The notes under the pieces: model-generated
Database searches by the model: none
What the model saw: the letters and a program-made list of their open reading frames with translations, nothing else
Told to the model about the DNA's origin: nothing
Shown here: positions 34,247 through 44,290 of the stretch, in pieces
How the letters are laid out: every line of letters starts with the position of its first letter
Position numbering within the stretch: position 1 is the stretch's first letter
Made by a program: the position numbers and the translations under genes
Source of the DNA: Symbiodinium natans
Taxonomy: Eukaryota > Sar > Dinophyceae > Suessiales > Symbiodiniaceae
Assembly (NCBI GenBank): GCA_905221605.1
Contig: CAJNDS010002494.1
Coordinates: 108,501 to 172,500 of the forward strand
Length of the DNA: 64,000 bases
Direction of reading: 5' to 3'

Positions 34247-36460
34247 TTAGAACAGGCAGGTGAAGGGTAGGATCCGGGGCCACCTCCGCAGCTTGGACAG
34301 GAAAGCTGCCCGCGACATGGAGTCGTGAGCGCGCCGGCCGTCCAGCGAGACCACGACTGCATCACCGCGTTGGGCGAGTGCGACCCGCACATGGGCCGCG
34401 AGCGCATCCGTGCCCGCCCGCGCTTGCAGCGCAAACTGGTATGGGCGTGTGGCTTCGTCAAACACGGCCGCCCATTGCTTGGCAGGCGTGCGGGCCACGA
34501 GGCGGCGAAAGGCGTCGCCCGTTGCAATGCCCCGCACGCAGCCATCGGGTTTGCGCAAAACCGTCAAACGGGCCATGGCTAGTGCAGTCCGGATTTCTGC
34601 CGGGACATGGGCGCGCGCCAGCAGGGTGGCGCATGGTGGCGGCACATGCGGCATCTGCGAGCAGTTCCATTGCCGCTGCATCTTGGAGGGAGGAGCTTCA
34701 GGTGCTCTGCCCGCATGCCCGACAAGCTCGCAGCGCCCCCGCGTTTGGCCTCGCGCAGCGCCGTGGCGACGGATCCTGCTGCCAGCTGGACCGGGCGTTC
34801 GGGCTCGTATGCCAAAAGTTCCGCCGGCATGCATGCGAGCGTAGCTGCGGAGGTCGCCGTTCGGGATCGGTCAGCGCGCGCCACGTGGCCTTCCGCCGCA
34901 GTCAGCACCTGGCGAGCCGGGACGGTTGGGTGAAAGCCTGCCGCACCGCGGCGCGCATGAAGGGCTGCGTGTCCTGCATCGTCGGCACCGGGTGTCGCAG
35001 CTCCTCCACCAGGTCGACGAAATCGAGCTGTTCCCAGAGGCCGGGGCGAGCGTCTCAGCCGCCGCAGCCCCCGCCGCACCTACATAGGCTTCCAGCACTC
35101 TTCCAGCATTGTGGCTTGGGCGGCTGCGGACACATAGCCGTCGGGGGCCATCGCTAGTAGCAGCGCCGCACCGAAGGGGAGGGGAGCATCTGGCAGCGCT
35201 TGTAGCGCCGTCGCGAAGGCAGCGTCTGCCGCCGGAATGTGCGGTTGCGCCTCCCTGGCCTCTTGCGCCTCGAGCGCAAGTGCGCCGTGCAGAACGCGCA
35301 CGAGGCTGACCGGATCCACCGGCGGCGCTTGTGGCAGCACCTCCGCCAAGCCGTCGAACCGCGACCCACCATCATTGGGCAGAGAACGCCACGCCGCCCT
35401 TGCTGCCTCGCTCAGGTTCCCTGTTGCGGCATGCAACAATGGCACAAACAGCCACGAATTACGGTCGGTGGACGGGCATCCTGCCATGGCAGCGCGGGTG
35501 GACGACTTCTTGGCGACGGAGGCGGCGTAAACCCGGGCGTTGCTTCGTCGACCAGCGTCGGGGCCGCCTCTCCAGGGCGGGTGGCCGGCGATGCGAACGG
35601 CGTGGGGGTACCTGCGGAGCTATCGTCCTGCGCCGACCGGGTTAGCACGTTAGGGCCAGGAACTCGCGCGGTTGACGTGTCCAGGGCAGCCGCGGGCGCG
35701 AGCTGCATTTGCACCATCGCGTGGAAAACCGCGCGGCGACGTTGCGCCGCATCAGGGGCGTCCCGCGGTGGGGACTGTCGTGGACACGCGCGTGCCGTAG
35801 CGGCGCTAAGCGTGTCCGACAACGTCTCTGCGTCCGACGCGGGTTGCTGCCCCCCGACCAGATGGAGGCCTCGCAATGCCTCCACAGCTCTGTGATGCTC
35901 TGTGCCGGTGTGCGGGAGGCGCTCCGGACCCGTGTCCCCCCCCTCCCATCGGTAATCCATCGGTGCAACGTGTACGCCGCTTCTTCGCGCTTATGGTTTC
36001 CGCGGCCGGCGGCTGCGAGTCGCCGCATCGCGGAGCGGAGGCGGTGTCGGCAGGCCGGGCGTGTGCGGCGAGGTGGCGGTGTGGAGGACGCGGCGCAAGA
36101 GCTCTGCCGGGGTGGTCTGTTGGGTTTTCCGCTTGTCTCTTGGCAGTGGGGTGTGCGCACAGGCTCGCTGGTCTGTATAGTTTGCAGGTCGGTGGAGCTC
36201 AGGGTTTTTTCCCACACGAGGTTTTTCCCTGAGCTTGCTTGCTTGAGTCCTGCTGGGGACTGCCCGGCTGCATCGGCGAGCATCGCCAGCTCCTGCTCCC
36301 CCCCGGCCGCGACGCAGCGCAGGATCTCTTCCGCAGCTGCCGTCCACGCGGGAGGGGGCGATGGTTGCGCCGCCCAGCGTGCCCAACACGCACCCATGCA
36401 GAGTCCGCCCAAGATTACCCCGACGCATAACCAGGTAACCACCCCCAGCAATGGGAGCAA
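34247..36460 (-). pseudogene. LINE 5'-half fragment on the minus strand
   Basis: Read on the minus strand, the frame at 34834-34247 contains reverse-transcriptase finger and palm motifs: ARLTVLRKPDG, then GIATGDAFRRLVART, then motif A as VVVSLDGRRAHDSM. Homology stops at a stop codon just after motif A. Upstream minus frames (35079-34579, 35487-35080 and 36460-35412) are arginine/alanine-rich and connected only through frame changes. They are probably the N-terminal region of the same element, but their family assignment is weak. The fragment lacks motifs B-E and any endonuclease domain, so it is inactive. Confidence 0.55.
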
Positions 36461-36599
36461 GGCGCCCAGCCCGGCGGATAGTATTGCGGAGCATTACCGA
36501 CGCAAGTCAAAGCGGCGTGAAGGGTTGCCTGGCGGCAAGAACCGGGTAGCTGAAGAGCCTCCGGCACGGCTTGCCGCGCTACTTGCCCCAGCCATCTCG

Positions 36600-37790
36600 C
36601 TGCTGCCGCAAGTATGATCGGAACCCTCTCCGTCGACGCCGTTGGCGCCTTCGACCATGTGGCGCGCCAGGCGATGTTGACGGCGCTGCTGGACAAGCCG
36701 GAGCTGCAGCCACTGCTGCCCTACGCGCGGCAATTCTATGCAGCTCCCAGCAGCTATACGTGGTACGACGGCTCAGGCACGGCTCACGAGGTGAGGCAGG
36801 CGGAGGGCGGGGAACAAGGCGACCCCCTCATGCCCGCCTTGTTCTCCTTGGCAATCCAGCCTGCGCTGCACCGGGTTCAGGGCCTTCTGCGGGATGGCGA
36901 GGCAATTTTTGCATTCTTGGACGACGTCTACATCGTCGCGCTGCCTGAGCGCGTGCAGCAATTGCATGACGCGATTGCTGAGGCCATGTGGGCCCACGCA
37001 CGAGTGCAGCTCAACGCGGGCAAAACACGCCTCTGGAACGCCGCTGGCGAAGAGCCCCCGCAGCTCGCCGCCATTTGCCGGTCCCCAGACGACGGTGGGC
37101 CGTCGCGAGGGTGTGCCGTGAGGCCGGAGCCCGTGTCGCCCGCAATGTCCGGGTCGCTGACATGAATGTCCAGGTCCCGGTCACGGACGGGCGGCGCATC
37201 GAGGTCGTCGCCAACGGCCTCCCACTGTGGCATGGGGCCCAACTCGCCCTCGACGCCACCATAGTCTCGCCGGTCACCCGCTCCGGCGACCCACACCCGC
37301 GCGCCGACACGCAGCCCGGCTGGGCCGTTGACAATGCCGCCAGACGCAAGCGACGCGACACCTACCCTGAGCTCACGCGGGCGCGTCGCTGCCGCCTCGT
37401 CGTCGTCGGCGTCGAGGTCGGCGGCCGCTTTGGCGCAGAGGCTGCGACGCTGCTGCGCCTGCTCGCCCGTCAGCGGGCCGCCGCCGTGCCGGCACACCTC
37501 CGACCGGCTGCGCAGGCCGCCTGGGTCGCACGGTGGGCTGCACTGCTCGCTGTCGCGTCCCAGCGCGCCTACGCGAGTTCCTTGCTCGAGCTCCCGCCCG
37601 CTGCCGAGCTGCACGGGGAGCAGGCAGCGCCGCCGCTGCATGAGCTCTTGGCTGACGGCCGCTGGGACCTCCCCACCCAGGCCAGCCGCCTGCCCGCCCG
37701 CCCACAGTAGGCCGCCCTGCCCAGCCCCCCGACGGAGACTCGCACCCGCAGGCGCAAAAAGTGTGCGGAAAAAAAAAAAAAAGAAAAAAA
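36600..37790 (+). pseudogene. LINE fragment: RT palm plus restriction-like endonuclease
   Basis: Frame 36614-37100 holds reverse-transcriptase motif A (LSVDAVGAFDHV), motif B (GGEQGDPLMPALFSL) and motif C (FAFLDDVYIV, with FLDD in place of the usual FADD or YADD). Near 37080 the frame changes and the next segment (37087-37710) reads DGRRIEVVANGLPLW, LDATIVSPVTRSGDPHP and RRKRRDTYPEL. That is the C-terminal restriction-like (PD-(D/E)XK) endonuclease block of RLE-class LINEs. The thumb and zinc-finger region between them is deleted. An A-rich tail lies at 37769-37789. Confidence 0.7.
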
Positions 37791-39300
37791 GTGCGCCTGG
37801 CTTCTGCTCGCCCAATGCGCCTCGCCGCGCGCCAACCACGCGCTCAGGACCGTGCCACCCAACCACGTCGCAGCCTACGCAGTCGCGCATGACGCGGCGT
37901 TGTGGGACACGCTGATGCGCTGCTTGGGGGGTGCGCCCGAGGACCTCGAGCGCGATGCCCGAGCGTTGGCATTCCTTCCCACCGCGCTTGGCGGGCTCGG
38001 CTTGCAGGCCACGACATGTGGAGCGCTGCCCGCGTACTGGGCCGGGGTGGGCCGATGCCCTGCCCGTCATCCAGGCCCGCTGCCCCGAAGCCGCGCAGTC
38101 CTGCGTGGCGGCCCTGGAGCAGCCCCAAGCCAGCACCGCGCCCTGCCTGCGCAGTGCCGCGGACGCCAAAGCCACTCTCACTCCAAGCTGAGGGATGGAC
38201 CGACTGCCCTTCCTGGTCCGCACTGGCTTGTGGCGCCCGCCCAAACGCGCCGGACGAGAACGAAGCCGGGCTTGGCGACTGGCCTCATGGCTGGCAACGG
38301 CTCGCGTCGCAGACTCGCAACCTCTACTACCGCGACTGCGTGCTGCTGCCCTCCCTGACCCCCAGCCGCCAAGCCCTGCTGCGCTCCCAAGCCGGCCAGC
38401 AGTCGGCAGTTTGGCTTTCCACAGTCCCCTCCGAGCCAGGCTTAACACTCTCGCCGCCGGCCATGCAAATCGCTCTGCGGCGCCGACTCCGCCTGCCCCT
38501 GCCGCTCGCTCCAAACCGGTGCGGGGGCGCAGGGGCGCACGGCTGTGGCCGTCGAATCGACCCGTTCGGTGACCACGCTTTGGCGTGCCCGCGCACAGGC
38601 CTCTTGGCGCGCCGGGCTAAAATCGTGGAGCGCGCATGGGTCCGCGTTGCTCGCGAGGCCGTTGGCCCGGAGGGCCAGGTCGCCCCGCAGCAGCTGCTGG
38701 CGAGGACCACCGCGCCGGGAGTGCGGGCGGGGGACCAGCGCCGCTTAGACCTGGTGGTCTACGGGGCCACGAGCTGGGGTGGTGCCCTTTGCTGCGATGC
38801 CACCATGGTGTCGCCCCTCACGCGCGAGGGAGAACCGCACCCCCGCGCAGCCACATCCGACGGAGCCTTGCTGCGCCATGCCGAGCGCCGGAAGAAAACC
38901 GCGTACCCCGAGCTGTGCGGGCCCGGGCCCCAGCGCTTGCTAGTCCTCGGCAATGAGGTTGGAGGGCGCTGGAACGACCAGGCCCGCGACTTCCTGCGGA
39001 CCTTGACGCGGTTGTGGGGCTGCCGCGCCCCCGCTGCTGTGCGCCGCAGCGCGGCGAGCGGCTGGGCGCGTCGGTGGTGGGGGTTGTTGTCCGTCGCGGT
39101 GCAAGTGGCCGTGGCCGAGACTGCCTTGGGCCCAGCCGCGGCGGGACTGCAGCCCGCCGGCTTTGGCGCGGTGCCTGCTCTGGAGGCCGTTTTGGCGCTG
39201 ACTGACTGCGCTGGACCCGGCCTTCCGCCGCTGCGGCCTTAGGCCCACGAGACCTTCCTGGCGGCGGAAAAAGGCGTGTGGCAAAAAAAAAGCATGCAGG
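37791..39300 (+). pseudogene. Second LINE 3' fragment with zinc finger and RLE
   Basis: Starts in frame with NHVAAYAVAHDAALWD (about 37861), shifts frame near 38040, then runs open to the stop at 39240. It includes TRNLYYRDCVLLPSL, MQIALRRRLRLPLPL, a cysteine/histidine cluster (CGG, HGCG, GDHALACPRTG at about 38520-38606), RRLDLVVYG and CDATMVSPLTREGEPHP (about 38791-38840), then RRKKTAYPEL. This is the zinc finger plus restriction-like endonuclease end of an RLE-class LINE. Its sequence differs from the RLE in the preceding fragment, so two subfamilies are stacked head to tail. A short A run follows at 39283-39291. Confidence 0.7.
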
Positions 39301-40855
39301 TTTTGCTGGACCACCTACCGCATCTTCCTGATGCCCAGTTGTGGCTCGGGTGAGGTGGCCCCCATCAGCCTACCAGTGGCCAAGTTGCCAAAACGTGCTG
39401 TCTGGGGTGTGGAGGCTGCTCGGCTTAAAATTATAATAAAGTGGAGGTGCACTGGGTCTGTCTCTGTGTCGGTGTCTCTGTGTCTCTCTCCTGTGTGGTT
39501 GTGTGCCTGTGTGCCTTTGTGTCTGTGTGTCTCTGGGATTATTGTATGCCCGTGTAATACTATTATGGGGGAAGTTACAGTGAATAGAATGAACAAAGTT
39601 TAGAATATTTGAAATGCAATTATATTTTTAATCTACGTTTTAATCCTATTTATCTTTGTTCTTTCTTTTGGTATCTTTTTACTCTTCACTTTATTCATTT
39701 GCTTATTTCTTCATCTCTTTATTCTTTATTATTTTATTACAAAACCCCGTAAAATATGATAATAAGGGAAATGAAGAGTATAATATTGTAGTTTTAGTAT
39801 TAATGCCCTTTACATTATAATAATATTGGTATTTCTTATATTATTCGGGCGTGAACGCAGTGAATTGTCTCTGTGTCTCTGTGTCTGTCTGTGTGCGTCT
39901 TTTGTGTCAGTGTCTCTGTGTCTCTGTGTGTTTGTGTCTCTGTGTCTTTGTGTCTCTGTGTCTCTGTGTCTTTGTGTCTGTGTGTCTTGTGTCCTGTGTC
40001 CTGTGTCTCTGTGTGTGTGTGTGTGTGTCTGTCTGCGTGTGTGTGTCTGTGTCTCCGTGTGTGTCTCTCTTTGTCTGTCTCTGGCCCAGCGCTGGTCAAA
40101 GAGATCTCCTCCTCATGCTGCTTCAACATGTTCAACATTTGTCCTACCTACATGCCTTTAGTTTTACTTGGCTTATATGGATTTTGTCGCCACAACACCA
40201 ATCCCACTCGCCGTTTACGTTCTGCACAAGCTCGCCACAAGCGCGTCGCTCACGAACGCATCCTGAAAGCCTTTGCTGCTTCGCTTCTGCGCGGCGCCGA
40301 GGGCCAATTGTTTTGGTTGCGGCCTGCTGCCAGACCCACATATTTTTCTACACATATTATTTATATTTATTAGTTTGTATGCCTTCATTTATAGTATATA
40401 CATACACATATTGTTTTGTAAGAATCCGTGCAAACGGCCTCGGGGTCCGATGCGCGTGAGCGTGGCCGGCATGCGGCGCATCTGTGGCCGAAACCAGCAG
40501 CTGAGCGTTGGTGCGACTCACTATATCCCCTTGGGCTCCCTTGGGAATAGGGGCATTTTGAGCCATGCAGTGCAGGCTGCTTCTAGAATCCACTAGAAGA
40601 ATGTAGATAAGGGAAGCCATAACTTCGGGCAGCTATTGCGGCACTTCCATTTTCATCGCATTGCTGTCATGTCAGTGTGTGTTGGCCCAAGGGAGCTCCG
40701 AAGCGGAGCCCTCCAAACCAAATGCAGCAAGTAATAAAAAACAAATGCCATTGCAGCTCTTGGCCTCGCCAGCAACAGCAAGATCTAAGCACTTGGGGAT
40801 ATGCAGGTCTCCATAGGTGATACTGGGTACATGTTTGGGCCTTTGTTTCACCTTG
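39301..40855. repeat. TGTGTCTC microsatellites in AT-rich spacer
   Basis: Two low-complexity blocks, 39455-39535 and 39866-40085, are built of TGTGTCTC, TTTGTGTC and TGTGTG units. AT-rich single-copy DNA (39600-39840) separates them. The long Ser/Val/Cys-rich frames across them are translation artefacts. Nothing gene-like was seen at 40086-40855 apart from the upstream region of the next gene. Confidence 0.85.
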
Positions 40856-42457
40856 ATGGTGCCGTGGCGTCCATCACCAGTAGCTTCACCTCTGCCCAGT
40901 GGCGATCAGGAACGTGGCGAGCATGGGGAACATGAAGCTGAGAGGCGGAACTCCCAGCACACATCCAGTTCGTTGCCATCGGAGCTCCCGCCGGAGATGA
41001 TCCGAGGCACTGCCCTGGACGTATGCCTCCGATGGTGGGGTGCCAATTTCTGGTCACGACGTAGCTCTGATGGCTATCGTCTCAGCCAAAGAGTCGGATC
41101 CATTGACTACTTCTTGAGCCATGATTGGGCCACATCCCCGACTTCAAAGACGTTGGCTTTACTCTTGTTTTTCAATGGCACTCCTGCAGCGCTCGCAACT
41201 GTGTGCATCAGTATTTTGTGTTGCGGGTTGCTCATGGCGAATCGCCTGCCAGGAGGTTGGCCAACAGCAAGTTTTTCAACACACTCCACCTTTGTTCTGG
41301 TTTTCTGTTTCTGGCAACGCGTTCGATGCCTCCTCCGTTGTCGTGTGCCGATCGTATTCCTGGACCGTCTATGCATTGCGCAACATGATCCTGATCTTAA
41401 ACGGCAGGGGATCTTGGGGCTAGCCGGTTTTCTGGCCAAGTCTGAACAACTTGCGATCCTCTGGACGCCGCGCACATTCTCCCGCCTTTGGTGCACGTTT
41501 GAGTTGGCACATTTTCTAAGGCCGGAGGGAGGTGGAAAACCGGTGAAGATCGTGCCGGTTGCCATGGTGTCATCATTGCTTTTGATCTTCATCACCAACA
41601 CGGTCTTCTGGGGGTTCTTTCATGTATGGCTGTTCATGGAGGAATGGGCATTCATGGGCGTGGATTCTAGCAGTATATGGTTGGCAAATTTGCTTGCTGG
41701 AGCAGTCCTTGCTCCCATACTGATCTTCTGCTGGGCGTTGCAAGTGTCCATTGGGATGCAGCACGCGCGCGACTTGTCGGGGTTAGAGGCCCAGATGCAA
41801 AACTTCAGCGTTCGAGAGGCGGAGTGCTCATGTTGCACATTCAATCACGTGGACCCTGCCACCGGCCAAGACATCATCTGCGACAGGCAATTAGTCTTCC
41901 AGACCCTACGAAGGTGGTACGGCGGCGGAGGAGATGAGGATCACTTGGACAACTTTGATGGTGTAGTTCACGCCCAGATGAAGGGCTTTGTGATGAAAGG
42001 TCTCGGCTCCAGCATTCCGCCGGCTCGTTTCATTCTAGCACTGATGGTCGCCTCACCACTGGCGTTGCTGCCACAATACATCCACCTCGGCCTGCACCGC
42101 ATCAAGCCATACAACCTGGGACTGTCAAATGGGCATGTTGACGAGGAATGGATCTTTTGGCAATGGCCCGTCGCGTTCTTGCACGTGCCCGCCGTCACGC
42201 TCTTCTTCTTCTGGCTTGGCATCAATATCCCGAGGGTGGGACTGTCATTATGTTCGAAACTGCGTAGGTCGACGGCTGTAGTGCTTCTTGTTGTCCTGAA
42301 GCTGCTTTTGCTGGCCTGCTTTTGGTTTCCATTTTGCTATTTCAGTTTGTCGAAGACGCCTGATAGATATCTTGCGGTCTTCATATCGATGTACGGACTG
42401 CTTCTCGGCTTGTACGCCTGGCAGTACAGATCGGCGCTTGCAAGTTTTAAAGGCTGA
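40856..42457 (+). CDS. Multi-pass membrane protein with TIR-like domain
   Basis: A single-exon gene of 533 codons from the first in-frame ATG; the in-frame TAG at 40814 closes the frame upstream. The N-terminal half carries a TIR-like pattern. DYFLSHDW is a beta-A-like start. After a hydrophobic insert come IVFLDRLCIAQHDPDLKRQG and AILWTPRTFSRLWCTFELA. The S-x-x-WC-x-x-EL string matches the plant TIR WCLxEL motif, whose glutamate is the NADase catalytic residue. Predicted membrane segments: two hydrophobic stretches inside the TIR-like half, then four to five more between about residues 235 and 525, with a Cys/His-rich loop (CSCC, C-x6-C) between. Proteins with this TIR-like plus membrane layout are common in dinoflagellates to my knowledge, function unknown. 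NADase activity or immunity is only an inference. The lack of introns and of TTTAGGG tracts suggests a retroposed copy. Confidence 0.75.
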   Translation: MVPWRPSPVASPLPSGDQERGEHGEHEAERRNSQHTSSSLPSELPPEMIRGTALDVCLRWWGANFWSRRSSDGYRLSQRVGSIDYFLSHDWATSPTSKTLALLLFFNGTPAALATVCISILCCGLLMANRLPGGWPTASFSTHSTFVLVFCFWQRVRCLLRCRVPIVFLDRLCIAQHDPDLKRQGILGLAGFLAKSEQLAILWTPRTFSRLWCTFELAHFLRPEGGGKPVKIVPVAMVSSLLLIFITNTVFWGFFHVWLFMEEWAFMGVDSSSIWLANLLAGAVLAPILIFCWALQVSIGMQHARDLSGLEAQMQNFSVREAECSCCTFNHVDPATGQDIICDRQLVFQTLRRWYGGGGDEDHLDNFDGVVHAQMKGFVMKGLGSSIPPARFILALMVASPLALLPQYIHLGLHRIKPYNLGLSNGHVDEEWIFWQWPVAFLHVPAVTLFFFWLGINIPRVGLSLCSKLRRSTAVVLLVVLKLLLLACFWFPFCYFSLSKTPDRYLAVFISMYGLLLGLYAWQYRSALASFKG

Positions 42458-42680
42458 GGCACGTCCTTTCTTACAGGTTTCCGCCACAAGGCTGGAAAAT
42501 GGCCGAGCTCGTTCACAAGCTCACCCAGCAGAACCCTTGCACACAACATGCTAGTTAGGCCGTATTCCTGTGTAATTAACCTGGGGGTGCAGGGAAAACC
42601 CAGCAGACGAAATAGTGAAGTCCGGTTCCATAGCTACTGAGCGACGGTGGCTCTGCCGTTGTTCGTACATATCGTTCTAA

Positions 42681-43202
42681 TTGACTCTGGCTTTTGATAC
42701 GATCACAAATACGATTATTGTTATCATTGTTGTTGCTACCTTAGATTTTCAACTTGATCCAACGCCTGATGCCTGGGCCTGGGATGCAGTTGCGCAATGT
42801 GTGAATATGGTGCGAACTTGTATTGGCCGTCGTTTCCTTGCAGTTGAAGCTTTGGTTGTTAGGTTGAAAGAGGTTGGTGGGCGGCCCTCCAACTCCCCAA
42901 CAGAATGTTTTCACATCTTAGCCTGCAGGAGACTTGCAGAGTTCCGTGCGCATCTTCGTGCAGCGGATGACCTCAGCTCCCTTGAAGAACTCGACCCTGA
43001 AATAATGCGGGTTGCTGAACCCCGAACCTGCCCTGAAGATGAGATTCTCGGCAAGTTTATGCCGGCTCAGACACCATGCGCATCAAGCTGTTCAAATACG
43101 TACATTTGGCAAGTGGCCCTTTTGCAACTCAGCAGGCAAACCAGCATGTACAGAACTGCCACTTCGGAGGTCGTAGACAGCGTCCCGTCGAATGGTGAGT
43201 AG
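42681..43202 (+). CDS. Hypothetical reading frame upstream of Hv1-like gene
   Basis: An open frame of 173 codons with mixed, protein-like composition (for example DAWAWDAVAQCVNMV, LSSLEELDPEIMRVAEP). It has no ATG at its start; the first in-frame ATG is well inside. It ends at a sequence resembling a GT donor (G|GTGAGT at 43195), but none of the AGs just downstream restores the frame of the Hv1-like gene, so I could not join the two. No family is recognised. It may be a 5' exon of another gene or a chance frame. Confidence 0.3.
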   Translation: MTLAFDTITNTIIVIIVVATLDFQLDPTPDAWAWDAVAQCVNMVRTCIGRRFLAVEALVVRLKEVGGRPSNSPTECFHILACRRLAEFRAHLRAADDLSSLEELDPEIMRVAEPRTCPEDEILGKFMPAQTPCASSCSNTYIWQVALLQLSRQTSMYRTATSEVVDSVPSNGE

Positions 43203-43207
43203 TGCTC

Positions 43208-44290
43208 ATGGCTGCAAATATGGGGGGCACACGGCCATGCGCTGCTGCCTCGCACTTTGAGGTTGAGAAGTTCGTGAAAGAAGTGTTGCGACGGACGCCG
43301 CGGCACAGCCAAGGCTGCCATGAACGCTTGCGTATTGCAGCCCTTGTAGGGCAGCCCATGACCAGCTTTGCATTGTTTCGATTGCGCCTGGGACGCCTCT
43401 TGCATACCAGCGCTGCAGAAAGCATGATCTTGCTCCTGGTCACCTTGGAGCTTCTCACCTCCTTCATCGAAGCAGGGGTCGAGTCTAGATTCCTCTGCTT
43501 ATTTTCTCAGGAGGCTCCGGACCTCGTTCATGGCTTCGCATGCGAAGGCGCGCACGCCGAGCGCACCGCTGCAGTTTTGGAGGCCTTTGGAAGCCTGTCC
43601 TGTGTTATCGTCTGTGTCTTCGCGCTGGAGATGGTCCTCAAGATCATGGTTGCTCCGTTCCAGATGCTGGGTAACCCATGGCATTTATTGGATTTGGGCG
43701 TGGTGTGCATGAATGTGGCGTTTACGCTTTTCTCACAACAAACTGCTCACATGGCATTCGCTGTTCGATGGTGGCGGATTATTCGCTTTTTGAAGTTGAT
43801 AGAGGAGGAGGCGGTTCTGGTGGAAGAACGCATCAGGAAGCGCTTTGAGAGAGAAATTGGGTCAACATCCGACGCACATCCTGCGGATGGACCTCGCAAC
43901 AACCCCAGCGATGCAGCAGCGACGTCCTCGCCTGGACAAGCAAAAGGCGCAGCGTTAACTTCCACACCGCCTCTTGAGCGAGGCATGATCATTGGCAGCG
44001 GGGTCGGCGTTGTCTGTGGCACCGTCATTGGAGCTGCGGTTGGGGTGCTCCCAGCACTGTTCACGTTTGGCCTTTCCATCCCGATCTTTGCTGTCGGTGG
44101 TGGAGGGACCGGCCTTTTCGTGCAAGGCTCAGATGTTTCAATTGCCTTGGTAGTTGTCCATTCTCCGCCGTCAGCGAGCCCGCCCCCGATGAAAAGTGTG
44201 CCCCTAACCATCAACCCCATCCTAAACATCCTAAATTCCTCAACCCTAAACCCTATAAACCCTACAGCCCTACAAACCCCTAAACCCTAA
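43208..44290 (+). CDS. Hv1-like voltage-gated proton channel (voltage-sensor domain)
   Basis: Encodes one four-helix voltage-sensor domain with no pore domain, as in Hv1 channels. S1 is MILLLVTLELLTSFIEAG, with Glu at the position of the Hv1 selectivity-filter Asp. S2 contains FALEMVLKIMV (the conserved E and K). S3 contains WHLLDLGVVC (conserved D). S4 contains RWWRIIRF, the RxWRxxR signature with three arginines. A charged helix (IEEEAVLVEERIRKRFE) follows S4, like the Hv1 coiled coil. The C-terminus has a glycine-zipper-like hydrophobic pair (GSGVGVVCGTVIGAAVG, then a GGGGTG turn), not standard for Hv1. The ATG at 43208 is chosen because the upstream codon is not ATG. The 3' end is doubtful: the last 30 or so codons run into CCCTAAA repeat, which supplies the stop. 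Dinoflagellate Hv1 proteins are known and linked to bioluminescence and pH signalling. Confidence 0.75.
   Translation: MAANMGGTRPCAAASHFEVEKFVKEVLRRTPRHSQGCHERLRIAALVGQPMTSFALFRLRLGRLLHTSAAESMILLLVTLELLTSFIEAGVESRFLCLFSQEAPDLVHGFACEGAHAERTAAVLEAFGSLSCVIVCVFALEMVLKIMVAPFQMLGNPWHLLDLGVVCMNVAFTLFSQQTAHMAFAVRWWRIIRFLKLIEEEAVLVEERIRKRFEREIGSTSDAHPADGPRNNPSDAAATSSPGQAKGAALTSTPPLERGMIIGSGVGVVCGTVIGAAVGVLPALFTFGLSIPIFAVGGGGTGLFVQGSDVSIALVVVHSPPSASPPPMKSVPLTINPILNILNSSTLNPINPTALQTPKP

Noticed and set aside
34247-37100. LINE 5' inversion by twin priming (minus-strand 5' half next to plus-strand 3' half, both broken at RT motif A)
   Set aside because: The two motif A regions overlap and differ strongly (SLDGRRAHDSMSRAAF against SVDAVGAFDHVARQAM), so they come from different subfamilies.
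39836-40459. Long cysteine/serine-rich and threonine/histidine-rich frames
   Set aside because: They translate a TGTGTCTC microsatellite on its two strands.
42681-43261. Joining the 173-codon frame to the Hv1-like gene through the GTGAGT donor at 43195
   Set aside because: The acceptor AGs at 43260-43270 all give a different phase, so the joined frame would be broken.
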